Translations under genes and position numbers: made by a program
Shown here: piece by piece, positions 37,408 to 47,278 of the stretch
How the letters are laid out: every line of letters begins with the position of its first letter
Position numbering within the stretch: position 1 is the first letter of the stretch
Assembly: GCF_008831285.2 (NCBI RefSeq)
Contig: NC_045147.1
Span: 18,702,854 to 18,766,853 of the forward strand
DNA length: 64,000 nt
From: Nymphaea colorata
Lineage: Eukaryota > Streptophyta > Magnoliopsida > Nymphaeales > Nymphaeaceae
Direction of reading: 5' to 3'
The notes under the pieces: model-generated
What the model was told of the DNA's origin: nothing
What the model saw: only the letters and a program-made list of their open reading frames with translations
The model's database searches: none

Positions 37408-37698
37408 CACATGGTCCACAATCAATAGAGCAGGCGACCACAACACGACGACTAGGATGAAGGCACATCTCGTTGAGGGGAAGACATTCCGGGCGATCCG
37501 TGAAATGTCCAAGAAGAGGATGAGATCGGCGATGATGACGGTAAGTCTTCGGAAGTACACGACGGAAGGGGTGGAATAGTTCAGGCCCAGCGTTTCTTCT
37601 TCCTCTGCTGGACGCTGTGCGTGAGGAGATGCCCAACGCTGGTGAGACGACGACGCTGTGCAGGAAGAAGACAACGCTGGGCGTGAGGAGAGGAAGAC
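37408..37698. repeat. 291-bp direct repeat, right copy (includes ALG8 copy 2)
   Basis: It begins exactly where the last LTR ends and repeats the left copy, including the ALG8 codons for PTVIIADLILFL-like and ALLIVDHV-like segments on the minus strand. It lacks the rest of the ALG8 fragment, because the array cuts in before HFQYNG. Confidence 0.8.
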
Positions 37699-37945
37699 GA
37701 CGACGGTTCTGGGCGTGAGGTGCTGGGCGACGGACGATGCCCATTCCCCTTTTTTCTTCCTCTTTCCCCTTTTCTTCCCTTCTTCCTCTTTCCCCTTCTT
37801 CTGCTGGACGTTGTGCGTGAGGAGATGCCCAACGCTGGTGAGACGACGATGCTTGCTGGACGTTGTGCGGGAGGAGATGCCCAACGCCGACAACGCTTGC
37901 TGGACGTTGTGCGTGAGGAGAGGAAGACGACGACGGACGACGCTG
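37604..37945. repeat. GC-rich minisatellite-like repeats
   Basis: Units starting TGCTGGACG(C/T)TGTGCG recur at 37606, 37802, 37854 and 37898, each followed by GAGGAGATGCCCAACGC or a variant. Spacing is uneven (52 and 44 bp for the last three), and a TTCC-rich insert separates the first two. Confidence 0.6.
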
Positions 37946-37971
37946 CTCCAACGGGCAGAAAAAAAAAACCA

Positions 37972-38011
37972 GGAAATATCTTTCCACCCCTCCGGGTGGA
38001 AATATATTTCC
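37972..38011. repeat. Subterminal hairpin of the composite element
   Basis: An 18-bp stem with one mismatch, GGAAATATCTTTCCACCC against GGGTGGAAATATATTTCC, with a 4-nt loop. Confidence 0.7.
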
Positions 38012-38141
38012 GGAAACATTATTCCGGAATCGACCTGAACGGTCGAAAAAATAATTCTGCGTTTGATACCGAGGAATTTTTTTAAAAATTTGAATAATAT
38101 TTCCTGAGCTACAGTAGAATTCTTACGTATCAAACACTACC

Positions 38142-38836
38142 TTTATGTCAACCTCGTAAGATCCTAGTTAAAGATCATGAATTTGAAATCCTTGGAATCT
38201 AAAATCTTACTGTAATATCTCAATCAAACACCAGAGGAAAAACTCTCACTATCTAAATGGTTTTTTACTTTTTGGTGCCACGAGAAGATCCTCTTCCACT
38301 AGGGCCCGTTTGATTGCAGAGATAAAACGAAAAGAGAGGGGGAAAACTGTACGGTGGATGAAATTTCACCCGCCCGTACTCACGGCTTATCAAACGGGGT
38401 GAACTTTCACCTGTTTCTCGTTAAAGCGGACGGGTGAAAGTTCACCTGCTCAAAAGTCCGACCTGTGAGGTCGGACTTTTGAGCGGGCGAAATTTCACCC
38501 GCTCAACGGCACGTCGCTTTTGGTTCTCCCGCGTCAAAGCCCCTGCCCCGAGGTTTGTGGTGCCAAAACTCTACCGCCGAGATATCGCCTGAGGAAACAA
38601 AGGAGTGAGCGCCGAAACTCACTACCGGATTTTGCAGACGACGTTTTCTTCACTGCCTGATTGTCGGTGCAGCCCTTCCCTGCCACAGAGAGGGCTAGAT
38701 GCAAGGATCAGTGATCGGACAAGCTGGACGGATGGCGAGCCATTGAAGCCCATCTTCCCCTTTGCCCTATGACGCTCCCCTCTGCCCTCCGACGCTCCCC
38801 TCTGCCCTCCAGTCATCCACACTCCCCTATGCTGTT
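38142..38836. other. Hairpin-rich intergenic DNA
   Basis: CCCGTTTGAT at 38305-38314 and its complement at 38389-38398 suggest a small fold-back element. A perfect 14-bp stem lies at 38451-38481, and GAAATTTCACCCGC words recur in both orientations. No gene is seen. Confidence 0.45.
38451..38481. repeat. Perfect 14-bp hairpin
   Basis: CAAAAGTCCGACCT, a 3-nt loop (GTG), then AGGTCGGACTTTTG. It sits among other palindromic GTGAAAGTTCAC-type words. Confidence 0.85.
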
Positions 38837-38996
38837 GCTGGTTTCCCCACCCGTTGAAGCCCATCTTCCCCTCTTTGCTGGTTTCCCCTTCTGTTGAAGC
38901 CCATCTTCCCCTCTTTGCTGGTTTCCCCAACCGTGGATGCCATCTTCCCCTTTATTGCTGCTTTCCCCTCTCGTCGACACCTTCTTCCCCTCTCTT
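38837..38996. repeat. 40-bp minisatellite, 4 units
   Basis: Units start at 38837, 38877, 38917 and 38957 with GCTGGTTTCCCC (GCTGCTTTCCCC in the last) and contain GAAGCCCATCTTCCCC. The period is exactly 40 bp, and divergence increases toward the right. Confidence 0.85.
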
Positions 38997-39164
38997 CTCC
39001 TCGGGTTCTCGTTCCTCTCCTCTCGCAGTTCTATCGCTCTCTCCATCCTATCCCGTTTTCTCTCGTCTTTTCCTTGTGCTGCCTCTTCCCCTTTCCTCTC
39101 TCGGTCTCTCGTTCCTCTCCTCTCTCACTCTCTCCATCTCAACGAACAATTCAAAGGCTCCCTG

Positions 39165-39411
39165 ATGTCTCTCAACTGAATGGCGGTGATCATTCCTCCC
39201 GGGTTGCCGCTGCTATGGCTGCATGTGAGCTGAAGAAGCGAGAGTCAAATGGTTCACTTCCTTCGCTACCACAGAGAAAAATTGCTAGAGGAAACTTGCC
39301 CCCACAAAGAATTCAACCAGACACTGTTGGTAGTCGTCTTCTTCCGCCTCTAAGTCTCCACGGTTTCTCGTTGATACCGCTTGCTGGACTGAGCAACGTG
39401 AATAGAAGGGT
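39165..39411 (+). other. Exon-like open stretch, unidentified
   Basis: The frame reads QLNGGDHSSRVAAAMAACEL, then KKRESNGSLPSLPQRKIARG and NLPPQRIQPD, with balanced coding-like composition and a possible AAG|GGTTTG edge near 39410. I do not recognise it. It follows CT-rich leader-like DNA, and it could be the first exon of a small gene or another captured fragment. No convincing second exon was found. Confidence 0.2.
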
Positions 39412-39601
39412 TTGTCTCTTTAATTGCATTATGCCTCTTTCTGGTTTTGTTTTCCACCGTTTTGTTCGTCATTCTAGTGCATTCTTGATTTCTTTCAGGA
39501 GGAAAAAAAATTTTGTCGTGGTCCTGTTGTTCATGTTTCTCTGTCCCTTTCAGAAACGCCCAAATGAAGACTCTTTCTTTGTTTTTTGGCTTCTCCAGTA
39601 G

Positions 39602-40348
39602 ATGCCCCCACATCTTCATATTGTTTTGATGCTGCATGTGCTGATTGTCTTTCTCATCAGAATTGCCTCTAGATTCCATAGTTGATTATTTTTGAATGCT
39701 ATGTTGGCTTGATTTAGGGTTCTCCTTTTGTTCTCAATTCTGTATCAGCATATTGTTTAATTGTAGAATGCTTACGGAGATCCGCGTAAAAGTTATGTTA
39801 GTTGAAGAGCCACTATTGTTTCTTCATACATACAATTTCTTTAAATTGATTTTAATCATTATCTAATATTTCTGTTGTTAGGTTCACATTATTTTGGGGC
39901 TTTGACATATAGAATGGGTTATATGTTGATTCACATATCCAACAAATTTGATTCTTAAATTCAGGTTTCCAAACTATAAGCACATATATATATTCTTACG
40001 GAAGCCAATTAGTTTTGAAAAAATTTTCTTCATTTTTCTACTTTGTACATCAAACATAGTTAAATTTATCACGTTAAATTATTCTTGTACATCAAATAAG
40101 AGATGAGGGAGAAATTCTCTAATTTTTTTTAAAAAAAAATGATAAATTTACCCCAGTTTTGAGAATTTCTCAAACAAAAAGAACGAGGAAGAAGGGACGG
40201 ATGCAGATGAGGTGCTGAACTTAGACGGCAACACGTGGACAGCAGATATCGCTCTGATGGCTTTGCTCCTTCGACATTCTGTGGAGGGAAATAAAGGCGT
40301 AGTACGTCGAGAAATTGTCAGGCCAGCGGGCTAGCTAGCTAGGCACCC
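39602..40348. other. Intergenic DNA upstream of NdhS
   Basis: AT-rich, with no gene seen. The last 150 bases should hold the NdhS promoter and leader; no clear TATA box was found. Confidence 0.45.
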
Positions 40349-41092
40349 ATGGCTTCCGCTCAGATGCTCCACACTCTCCAGTGCTTAATTGATCAGAAGA
40401 GCCTCATCCTCTCCAATGGATCTCTTAATTCGAGGTCCCATCTCCTCCCCTTCTCAAACACCGGCAGCCCCTGCCAGCGCAGGCGAATCGACAGGCTATC
40501 GCCGCCAAGGGCCTCCCTCAAATTCGACCTCTCGCAGCTAATGGGCGGCAGAGGCCTTTGCAACGGAGAGGCAGGACTCGAGCGAGAGCTCACTCAAGAG
40601 AGAAAAAGCGAGGAGGAGGATGCTACCACCCACGCTTTCGAACCAGAAAAGGAAGAAGCAGGGGACAAGAAAGAAACGCGCATTCTGTCTTCCTTTGGTC
40701 TTAAGGAAGACGCTTTCGAGAAGGAGCTGCTTGGATTCACCGGAGGTTTCCCAGGTGGGGAGAAGGGTTTGAAGCAGTTCATTGAGAAGAACCCGCCTCC
40801 ACGAAAGGAAGCCGGTTCTGGTAAGGGGATTCCCGGAGCGAGACCAAAGGCGCCGGAGTTGCCCATTTTGATGCCCGGAATGATCGTCATTGTGACGAAC
40901 AAGGATAACCCGTTTTACATGTATAGTGGGATAGTCCAGAGAATCACCGATGGGAAGGCAGGCGTGTTGTTTGAAGGCGGTAACTGGGATCGACTCATCA
41001 CTTTCGAGTTGGGAGAGCTCGAGCGTAGGGAGAAGGGCCCTCCAATGGTTAACCCCAAGTCCGCTGTTCTTGAAACAATGGCGGAACAATGA
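40349..41092 (+). CDS. ndhS: NAD(P)H-quinone oxidoreductase subunit S, chloroplastic
   Basis: NdhS (CRR31) is the nuclear-encoded, SH3-like ferredoxin-binding subunit of the chloroplast NDH complex. The complex carries cyclic electron flow around photosystem I. The single exon encodes 247 residues. Residues 1-55 or so are a Ser/Arg-rich plastid transit peptide. The conserved LMGGRGLCNGEAGLERELTQ follows, then a charged linker and LLGFTGGFPGGEKGLKQFIE KNPPP. The C-terminal SH3-like domain includes LPILMPGMIVIV, YMYSGIVQRITDGKAGVLFE and GGNWDRLITFELGELERREK, ending GPPMVNPKSAVLETMAEQ. All recognised blocks are present and in one frame. The ATG at 40349 is the first in frame and leads directly into the transit peptide. 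Confidence 0.96.
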   Translation: MASAQMLHTLQCLIDQKSLILSNGSLNSRSHLLPFSNTGSPCQRRRIDRLSPPRASLKFDLSQLMGGRGLCNGEAGLERELTQERKSEEEDATTHAFEPEKEEAGDKKETRILSSFGLKEDAFEKELLGFTGGFPGGEKGLKQFIEKNPPPRKEAGSGKGIPGARPKAPELPILMPGMIVIVTNKDNPFYMYSGIVQRITDGKAGVLFEGGNWDRLITFELGELERREKGPPMVNPKSAVLETMAEQ

Positions 41093-44000
41093 TCTGCGTT
41101 TTCGTGGTATGCCTTAGTTTTCGTTTTCTTGGTCCAGTGTTGCTTGCCATATGCGGCGATGCTCTTGTCTTGTTGGATATAGGTGAACTTGTTTCTTTTT
41201 ATGTTCAAACGGTTAGCAGAAGGATTGCAATCAAATTGTACATCTTGTGCTTTCTTCTATTGTATAATTATCTGTATTGGGTTGTAAAATTGAAGATTCG
41301 CCTGTTTCCTATCTTTGCCTGCAAATCCTTTTTCAGTGCACAAATGTTAAACCAGAGTAAAGCAATAATAGAAGGAAAAGACAAACTGATAGTAGTTGTC
41401 TCGTTTCTCCACGGAAGTGCATGTTGTCGCCGTTCATTTTCCAGGATTTCTGTATGAGACATTCTTTTCTTTCCCTTTTCTTTTTCTCTTTCAAAAATAG
41501 GTTCTAGCAATATTCATATTACACCGACGGGATGTTGTTGGCAATGAATATCTCCATTTCTGTTTCTTTTATTTTTTTTATGGATACTGTAGGCTGAAGG
41601 CTTTAATAATCTAGTTTAGCAGTGGGAAAGGTGGAGAGAAATGCTTCAGGATAGTGTAGAGCTGGTCTTTTCTGGGGACTTCTGCTTGCACCTTTCACAT
41701 GCAAATATGATGAAAATCAAATGTGGAGCGGAGAGTGTAATCACAGGGTTACAACATGGCATGGCTAAGTGGATCAGATATGGTTCTTTTTCACGTTTCT
41801 GATTCATTTACAGCTACGGCCATTTTTGCATTTCCGCAAACCAGAACGAGAGTGCCTCTACCGAATCATTTTATACATTGCGACCGTATACATGTCCTTT
41901 GACTTCTCAAAATGGCCTCGTGTGAGCAATTCTTGGCAAATATGAAGAACGATTCACGTTGTGCGCTAAGGACATGTCCTATGAGGTAATTGTAGCAATC
42001 TTTTGACCAAGATTGATGTTTTTGTTCCTTTGAGATGTATCTTTGCAAGCATGTTTTTGTTCCTTCGCACTTTACTACCCAAGGTCCGTTAGGAATTAAA
42101 TATGTGGTAAATAGAGAAATTATATGTGGCGGTTTCAGTCAGTGGTTGATGCCAATTTAATAAATTTGTGCTTCTGTGAGCGTAACTATTGTAATGCATG
42201 CTTTCAAGATCGAATTGCGTTTCTACCTTACTCTTTTAAAAACTTTTGAATTCTGACTTCTGAGGATTCTTCTTGAACGAGATTGCAAGCGGACGATCTA
42301 TTATCTCAACTGACTTTAGTAGTGTATCCCAGTAGGCATCGTAGGTTTCTACTGTGGACTTTGCTTAGGCATACTGGCGTAGCTGAAATATTGAATGATA
42401 CTATGTTTAGATTCTGTGAGGTAAGCTTTTACAGATAAGGAAAATTCTTCTTGATGCTGGTATATGCATAAAGGAAGCAATTTAAGGTGGAAAGGCCATG
42501 GTTTTTTAGTACGCTGACATTATAAAGACTAAGGTTTCATAAATACTTAGAAAGTTCTTGACGATTGATGACATTGATAAATGTTGGGCGGATAATTTGG
42601 AAGTGATGGTTATTGTGAGGGTGACGCCAATGTGTAAGAAGAAAGAAAAGGCAGGATCCTTGGTGGTTCTTTTAGCTCTATGTTAGTGACCAATGGAAGT
42701 TCCATTCTCACATTTTGTTGCAATTCTTTCTCTCTCTCTCACTCACTCAGTCTCTCTCTCTCCTAGTGAAAATACATTGCATAAATACTTGTTGCTGGGT
42801 ACAGCTTTTTTTTTTTTCCATGTTGTTTACTTGCAGGCCTCAGGTCCTTGTGCATGAAAGAATCAATAACAACATTTCTTCTGTTCGTTTTTAGGCGCAG
42901 GGACAGAGCCAAATAGGGGATAAGGGGCATAGTGTGCCTGGATTTTCAGAAAGTTAAGAAATTATTGCTTTTTCCAGAAAACCCATATACCCCCCTTAAA
43001 GTTTGCAGAATATTCGATTGGGCACCCTAAAGTTTACAACAAAAAGTATAATTCTGCGCCCTGCCCTGAAATATTTTTCTGGTTCTGCCACTGTTTTTAG
43101 GCGACCGTTTTGCAGAATTTCTCCCATAGATCTCAAAACAAATGCATATAGGACTTACAAATCATGAATATGAAAGCGTGTAAGCGTTTTAACTTCATCT
43201 TGTCCATACTATCTCAATGTTTGTGTTACCTCAGTAGCCATGCCCTCGTCTCTTTTAACTGTAACTGCTCTTTTCTAGGTCTAGTTTCCAGGACTTCCCT
43301 GGCTATCAGAAGGATGAATGGCTGTTTTATAACAAAGCTTCAATTTTTTGGTCAAGAAAAGAGTATACTGATCAGAGGCCATTCTTTATCAAATCAACCA
43401 CTTGAGATGTGGTTTTCATCAAAAAGTTTGTGAAATGGTCAACTTCAAAAAGGAGCAGAAACATAATCAGCTTCATAAACGAGCAGGAAAGAAAATACTG
43501 TTGTTTCTTCTTAATTGTTATTTATCCTCTTCGACACCTATATCTTTATGTCATCTAGTTTTCTCGTTTGTTCTTAGAAAAGAAAATGCTGTCAAAAACT
43601 GCAATGGCCCTGGGGCGATTCTTTGAGATAATCTAGATTCTCGGACTTCCATGTTTCTGGCCGATTTAACTTTTGGGTCTAGTACCATGAAATTATTTAG
43701 CTATCCCATGTTTCTCATTCTATTTAGTCAAAATTTGACGGTTTTGTTCTATTATTGTATCTTTCTAGTGCTCGCATCTTTCTTTCCCCTTCTCTTCCCG
43801 TTTTCTTTCGGACTTGGGGATGCCTGTCTTGATAATGTCTTGTATCATCACTTCAATCCTGTCCCTTCGTTTCTCCAAGTGGCGTTGCCATGAGGGTGAT
43901 GTGAGATGCATCTATCTGTGGGACAACTAGGTTTAAAATAATACAAATTAATTAGCAATCAATGATCTGCCGTGGACAAGTCAACTTTCAGAACTTCAAA

Positions 44001-46169
44001 CTGCCTGTTGAAGTTTATCTTATTATTTTGCTGTCATGGTTCCTGTAACTTGCACCTCCCATCAACTTCAATTCCTTTATAATTGTAGTATTAATCTCTA
44101 ATGGATCTTTATATGTCATAGGAGAAACGGCTCATTTTAGCTGAAAGACCTGTTTGCAATTATATAGCAACAAAGTCACAAACACCTCTTCTTCCGGAAC
44201 TGCTTGAAGTCGATAAGAGTCACCTCTTCTTCGACGACTGCGTTTTGCAGAGGGACAATACTCTTTCATTTCTGTTGGTATCAAAAAATTTGAAGTTACA
44301 ATGTGCTAGATACCTCTCCTTAACATTGTGGAAAGAAAGCCGCTTTAGCAGTTGTAGACCTCTGGTACTGATGAAGGATGGTCATGTCGACATGAGAGGC
44401 GGAAGTTGCAGGCTGCAGCGTGTCGAAGAGATGACTGACTCTTTCTTCCTCCGGCATTACTGCTACTCGTATATCCCAGCTGTGCAGAAAGCGACCTGGC
44501 AGAGACTAATGCGGAAGAAAGGACTTTTAACTATTCAAGTCTTCACAGATGCCAAAAGAAAAAAAAAACAAAAATCTATTAAATGTTAGAGCATTGGAAG
44601 AAACTTGAAGTCACGCCGTAAGAGATGGCTACTATATTACTTCTGTAGCCAACTGAAGTCATGCTTCAGGTTGGGGGGACCTGCTTTTCCTTTTTAAAAC
44701 TGCATGAGGCACGCCATTCCTCTATCTCCGTAAAGAGAGAATAAGTGGTTGACCAAAAACTGATAATATTCACGCTCATCTTTCACGCTTCATTACTTGC
44801 TTTTATATTATTTGTACGAAATCTGTCCCCTCGAAATATCAAGCGCAATTTAACGTACCCCTTACCTGCAGTGGCGCTGCACATGGTCATGCCCGATGGC
44901 ATGCTGCCATAAAACTGTCTCCTTTTCGCTTCATCCAGTGCCTCTCAAATTCTCCATCAAAGAAGTTCAAAAAAAATTTCCATCTCAAACGCAGAAGTAT
45001 GAAAACAAGAGCTGGTTGATCAAACCGGGTTTTCAGGTTATTGAAAAGAGTAGGTCGATTAATTTCCTTCGTCCTTGGAAAACTCCAAAGAAACTTGGTG
45101 TTTGCTAAAGTAAAGTGATATCCCAATCTCTTGGAGTTTTTGCCTTTTTAAAATCAAAAAATGGTTGGGAACTTATCCCCTCATCGAAAAGTAAAGTGCC
45201 CATCCCAGCAACTAAAAATATTCTATCGACTATCCATGATAACTATATTAATCATCACGAGCTTAGTTGTTAAGGACATTAATTCATTAGGAAAATACAT
45301 CAGACGTCAGATTTCTGGTAGCGTCTGTGCCCTCCTGCGAGTGTGTGCCCGTTTTACTTATAGCGATGCTAATAAAGTTAGTCTCTCAACCTATATATAG
45401 ATGAAGTCGAGCATATTTTATTTTCACTAGATAAGGTTTTTAAAATCCTGAAATTTTTTATGATAAGGCATGGTTCAGGCAGCAGTGAAAACAGTATAAT
45501 AAGACGTCCAAATTTCTAGGAGTGGAATATTGTGACAACTGATCACATCAAACGCACAAAAGAAACAATTTGTTCGTAGATGCTGCTTGTTGGGAACAAA
45601 ATTAATCTCCCGATGGAGTCACGAAGGCAACTTTTCAAGTTCTCATATTCAAAGGGTTGGCAACCTAACTAAATCTCTCGTTGCACACTCCTCACCTATA
45701 AAAACCAAGCAAATGATTCTTTGATGGGTGGTTTGAAAATAACTTCTGCAGGCGTATTTTTTGCACAATCTAGTGCATGCAATAAATAGGGAGACAAAAA
45801 CTAATTAGTTTCCTCGGTTGTAAATCATGAACAATGGAAGACGGGTGGAAGTTTTTATACTGGCCCGGGATGTGTTCATTCTTGCAACGCTTTGAGGGAA
45901 AGAAGGAGACCACATTACAGCAAAGCAATGATAGATAATGATGCTAATGAACGATGAGCTGTAGAAGGCAATGCAAGTAGTCACAGAGCCTCTTAAAGAT
46001 GACATCAAATGTGGCACACGCGTCTTTATTGATCAACTTATTGCTGTCTGACAATCACTCAAAAGACAGGGAACAGAGAGAGGAAGTTAGAACATTACAA
46101 TACCAAATAGAAAAGAAGAAAAATCCTTGGACCCATTCAGCAGAGATGCTAGGTCTAGCCATTGCCGTC
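41093..46169. other. Long intergenic stretch
   Basis: It holds the NdhS 3' UTR at the left and probably the germin-like 3' UTR at the right. A CT/CACT microsatellite lies at 42728-42763. A patch at 42895-43093 ending TTCTGGTTCTGCCACTG has the look of a decayed transposon end. Open frames near 43.2, 43.7 and 44.3 kb show no recognisable domain and some lack an ATG. Confidence 0.5.
42728..42763. repeat. (CT)n/(CACT)n microsatellite
   Basis: CT repeats interrupted by CACTCACTCAG. Confidence 0.7.
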
Positions 46170-46835
46170 TCAGCTTGGTGCAAATCTGCCCCTGATCTTC
46201 TCGACTTGCCCGGTTCCAATATGGAAGGCCTTAGCCAGGACTGAATCAGGAACCGGTGGTGAGGACGCGAAGAGGGTGGCAGCGATGGACTGCGTGCCCG
46301 GCAGCTGGCTGTTGAACGCAGCGATCACCGCGGCGGGAGAGTCGCCGGCGTTCTGCTGGTAGTGGACGAGACCCCTGGGGAAGACGAACACCTCTCCCTT
46401 GGTGATGGTCTTGCTGATCACAACGTTGGCGGTCGTAATGAAGCCGACGTTGAGCGTGCCCTCCAGCACGAAGACCATCTCTGTGGCGCGGGGGTGCGTG
46501 TGCGGAGGGTTGATGCCGCCTGGGGCGTAGTCGATGCGGGATAGGGAGACGCCCAGCGTGTTGAGACCGGGGACCTTCTGAACGTTGGCCGCCGTCACGA
46601 GCGAGCCCATGCTGTTGTTGGTGGCACCGGCGGTGGCCAGACCGGCGAAGAAGAAGTCGGAGGCGTTCACTTTGGACGACTCCTTGCAGGCGTACCCGTT
46701 AAGCTTGACAGGGGAGGCGAGGTCGGCGACGCAGATGTCTTGCAGCATGTCCGGGTCCGCTGCCCAGCTGCCGGATATGTGCAGTATCAGCAGGGAAAGA
46801 AGGGTGGCGAATATGCATGCACCGGTGGCCGCCAT
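46170..46835 (-). CDS. Germin-like protein, intronless
   Basis: Germin-like proteins are secreted cupins of the cell wall, usually hexamers binding manganese; some act as oxalate oxidase or superoxide dismutase. The 221-residue product has a signal peptide (residues 1-25) and Cys35 and Cys50 for the N-terminal disulphide. Germin box 1, GGINPPHTHPRATEMVFVLE, carries His112, His114 and Glu119. Box 2, GEVFVFPRGLVHYQQN, carries His158. These are the four metal ligands. N-glycosylation sequons lie at Asn57 (NAS) and Asn73 (NNS). No KGD motif is seen. The gene has no intron, and its coding DNA is GC-rich compared with the surroundings. The leader just upstream is a long GA repeat. Subfamily and enzymatic activity cannot be assigned. 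Confidence 0.95.
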   Translation of the reverse strand: MAATGACIFATLLSLLILHISGSWAADPDMLQDICVADLASPVKLNGYACKESSKVNASDFFFAGLATAGATNNSMGSLVTAANVQKVPGLNTLGVSLSRIDYAPGGINPPHTHPRATEMVFVLEGTLNVGFITTANVVISKTITKGEVFVFPRGLVHYQQNAGDSPAAVIAAFNSQLPGTQSIAATLFASSPPVPDSVLAKAFHIGTGQVEKIRGRFAPS

Positions 46836-46844
46836 GGCTTGAAC

Positions 46845-46845
<1 letters not shown>

Positions 46846-46884
<39 letters not shown>
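46846..46884. repeat. (GA)n repeat in the germin-like leader
   Basis: About 18 GA units begin 11 bp upstream of the ATG (CT on the coding strand). Such tracts are common in plant leaders and bind BBR/BPC factors; use here is inferred. Confidence 0.75.
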
Positions 46885-46889
<5 letters not shown>

Positions 46890-47029
46890 GCAGTGGGAGG
46901 AGGCAAGATCTGTTGAAGCTTATATAATAATAAACGCTGGAAGAGAGAGAAAGACCTCTTTCGACACATTAAAAAATTCATTCAAGACAATTCAAGTAAA
47001 AAGTAATGACAAAAGGTTTACCAAACAAC

Positions 47030-47061
<32 letters not shown>

Positions 47062-47196
47062 TGGTTGTGATGATCGTGTAAAAGAAAAGTAAACGGGGTT
47101 GGCTTTTCTTTGAGTTCTGCCTACCCCAGCCAGTCGCTGTGGTTGTTGATGGCAATTCTTTCATCATGAAAGTTTTCTCGTATTTTGTGTGATTAT

Positions 47197-47217
47197 AATC
47201 TCCTTCTCTCTCTCATA

Positions 47218-47258
<41 letters not shown>

Positions 47259-47278
47259 AAGAGAAAGAGAGAGAGAGG
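47197..47278. repeat. (CT)n(AT)n(GA)n compound palindrome
   Basis: CT repeats run into AT repeats and then GA repeats, so the two arms are complementary over roughly 35 bp each. This can form a long hairpin or cruciform about 370 bp upstream of the germin-like ATG. Confidence 0.8.

Larger units (their letters stand above)
34443..38141. mobile_element. Composite TIR element (Pack-type) carrying fragments of two host genes
   Basis: The 13-bp sequence GGTAGTGTTTGAT at 34443-34455 is matched by its exact complement at 38129-38141. Both ends are followed inward by AT-rich subterminal DNA with AAATATATTTC-type words, including a near-perfect 18-bp hairpin at 37972-38011. TTT flanks both ends, compatible with a 3-bp target-site duplication. 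There is no transposase in the interior. Inside lie a hexose-transporter fragment, an ALG8 fragment (in two copies) and a TRIM array, with the gene fragments on the minus strand. Gene capture by a non-autonomous DNA transposon is the simplest reading. The 3-bp flank hints at PIF/Harbinger, but that superfamily call is weak because the flank is not the usual TWA. Confidence 0.55.

Noticed and set aside
40538-41089. Open frame antisense to NdhS
   Set aside because: A shadow of a GC-rich coding exon; the plus strand encodes a complete known protein.
44245-44589. 114-codon open frame
   Set aside because: It starts at TTG rather than ATG and has no recognisable domain or splice partner.
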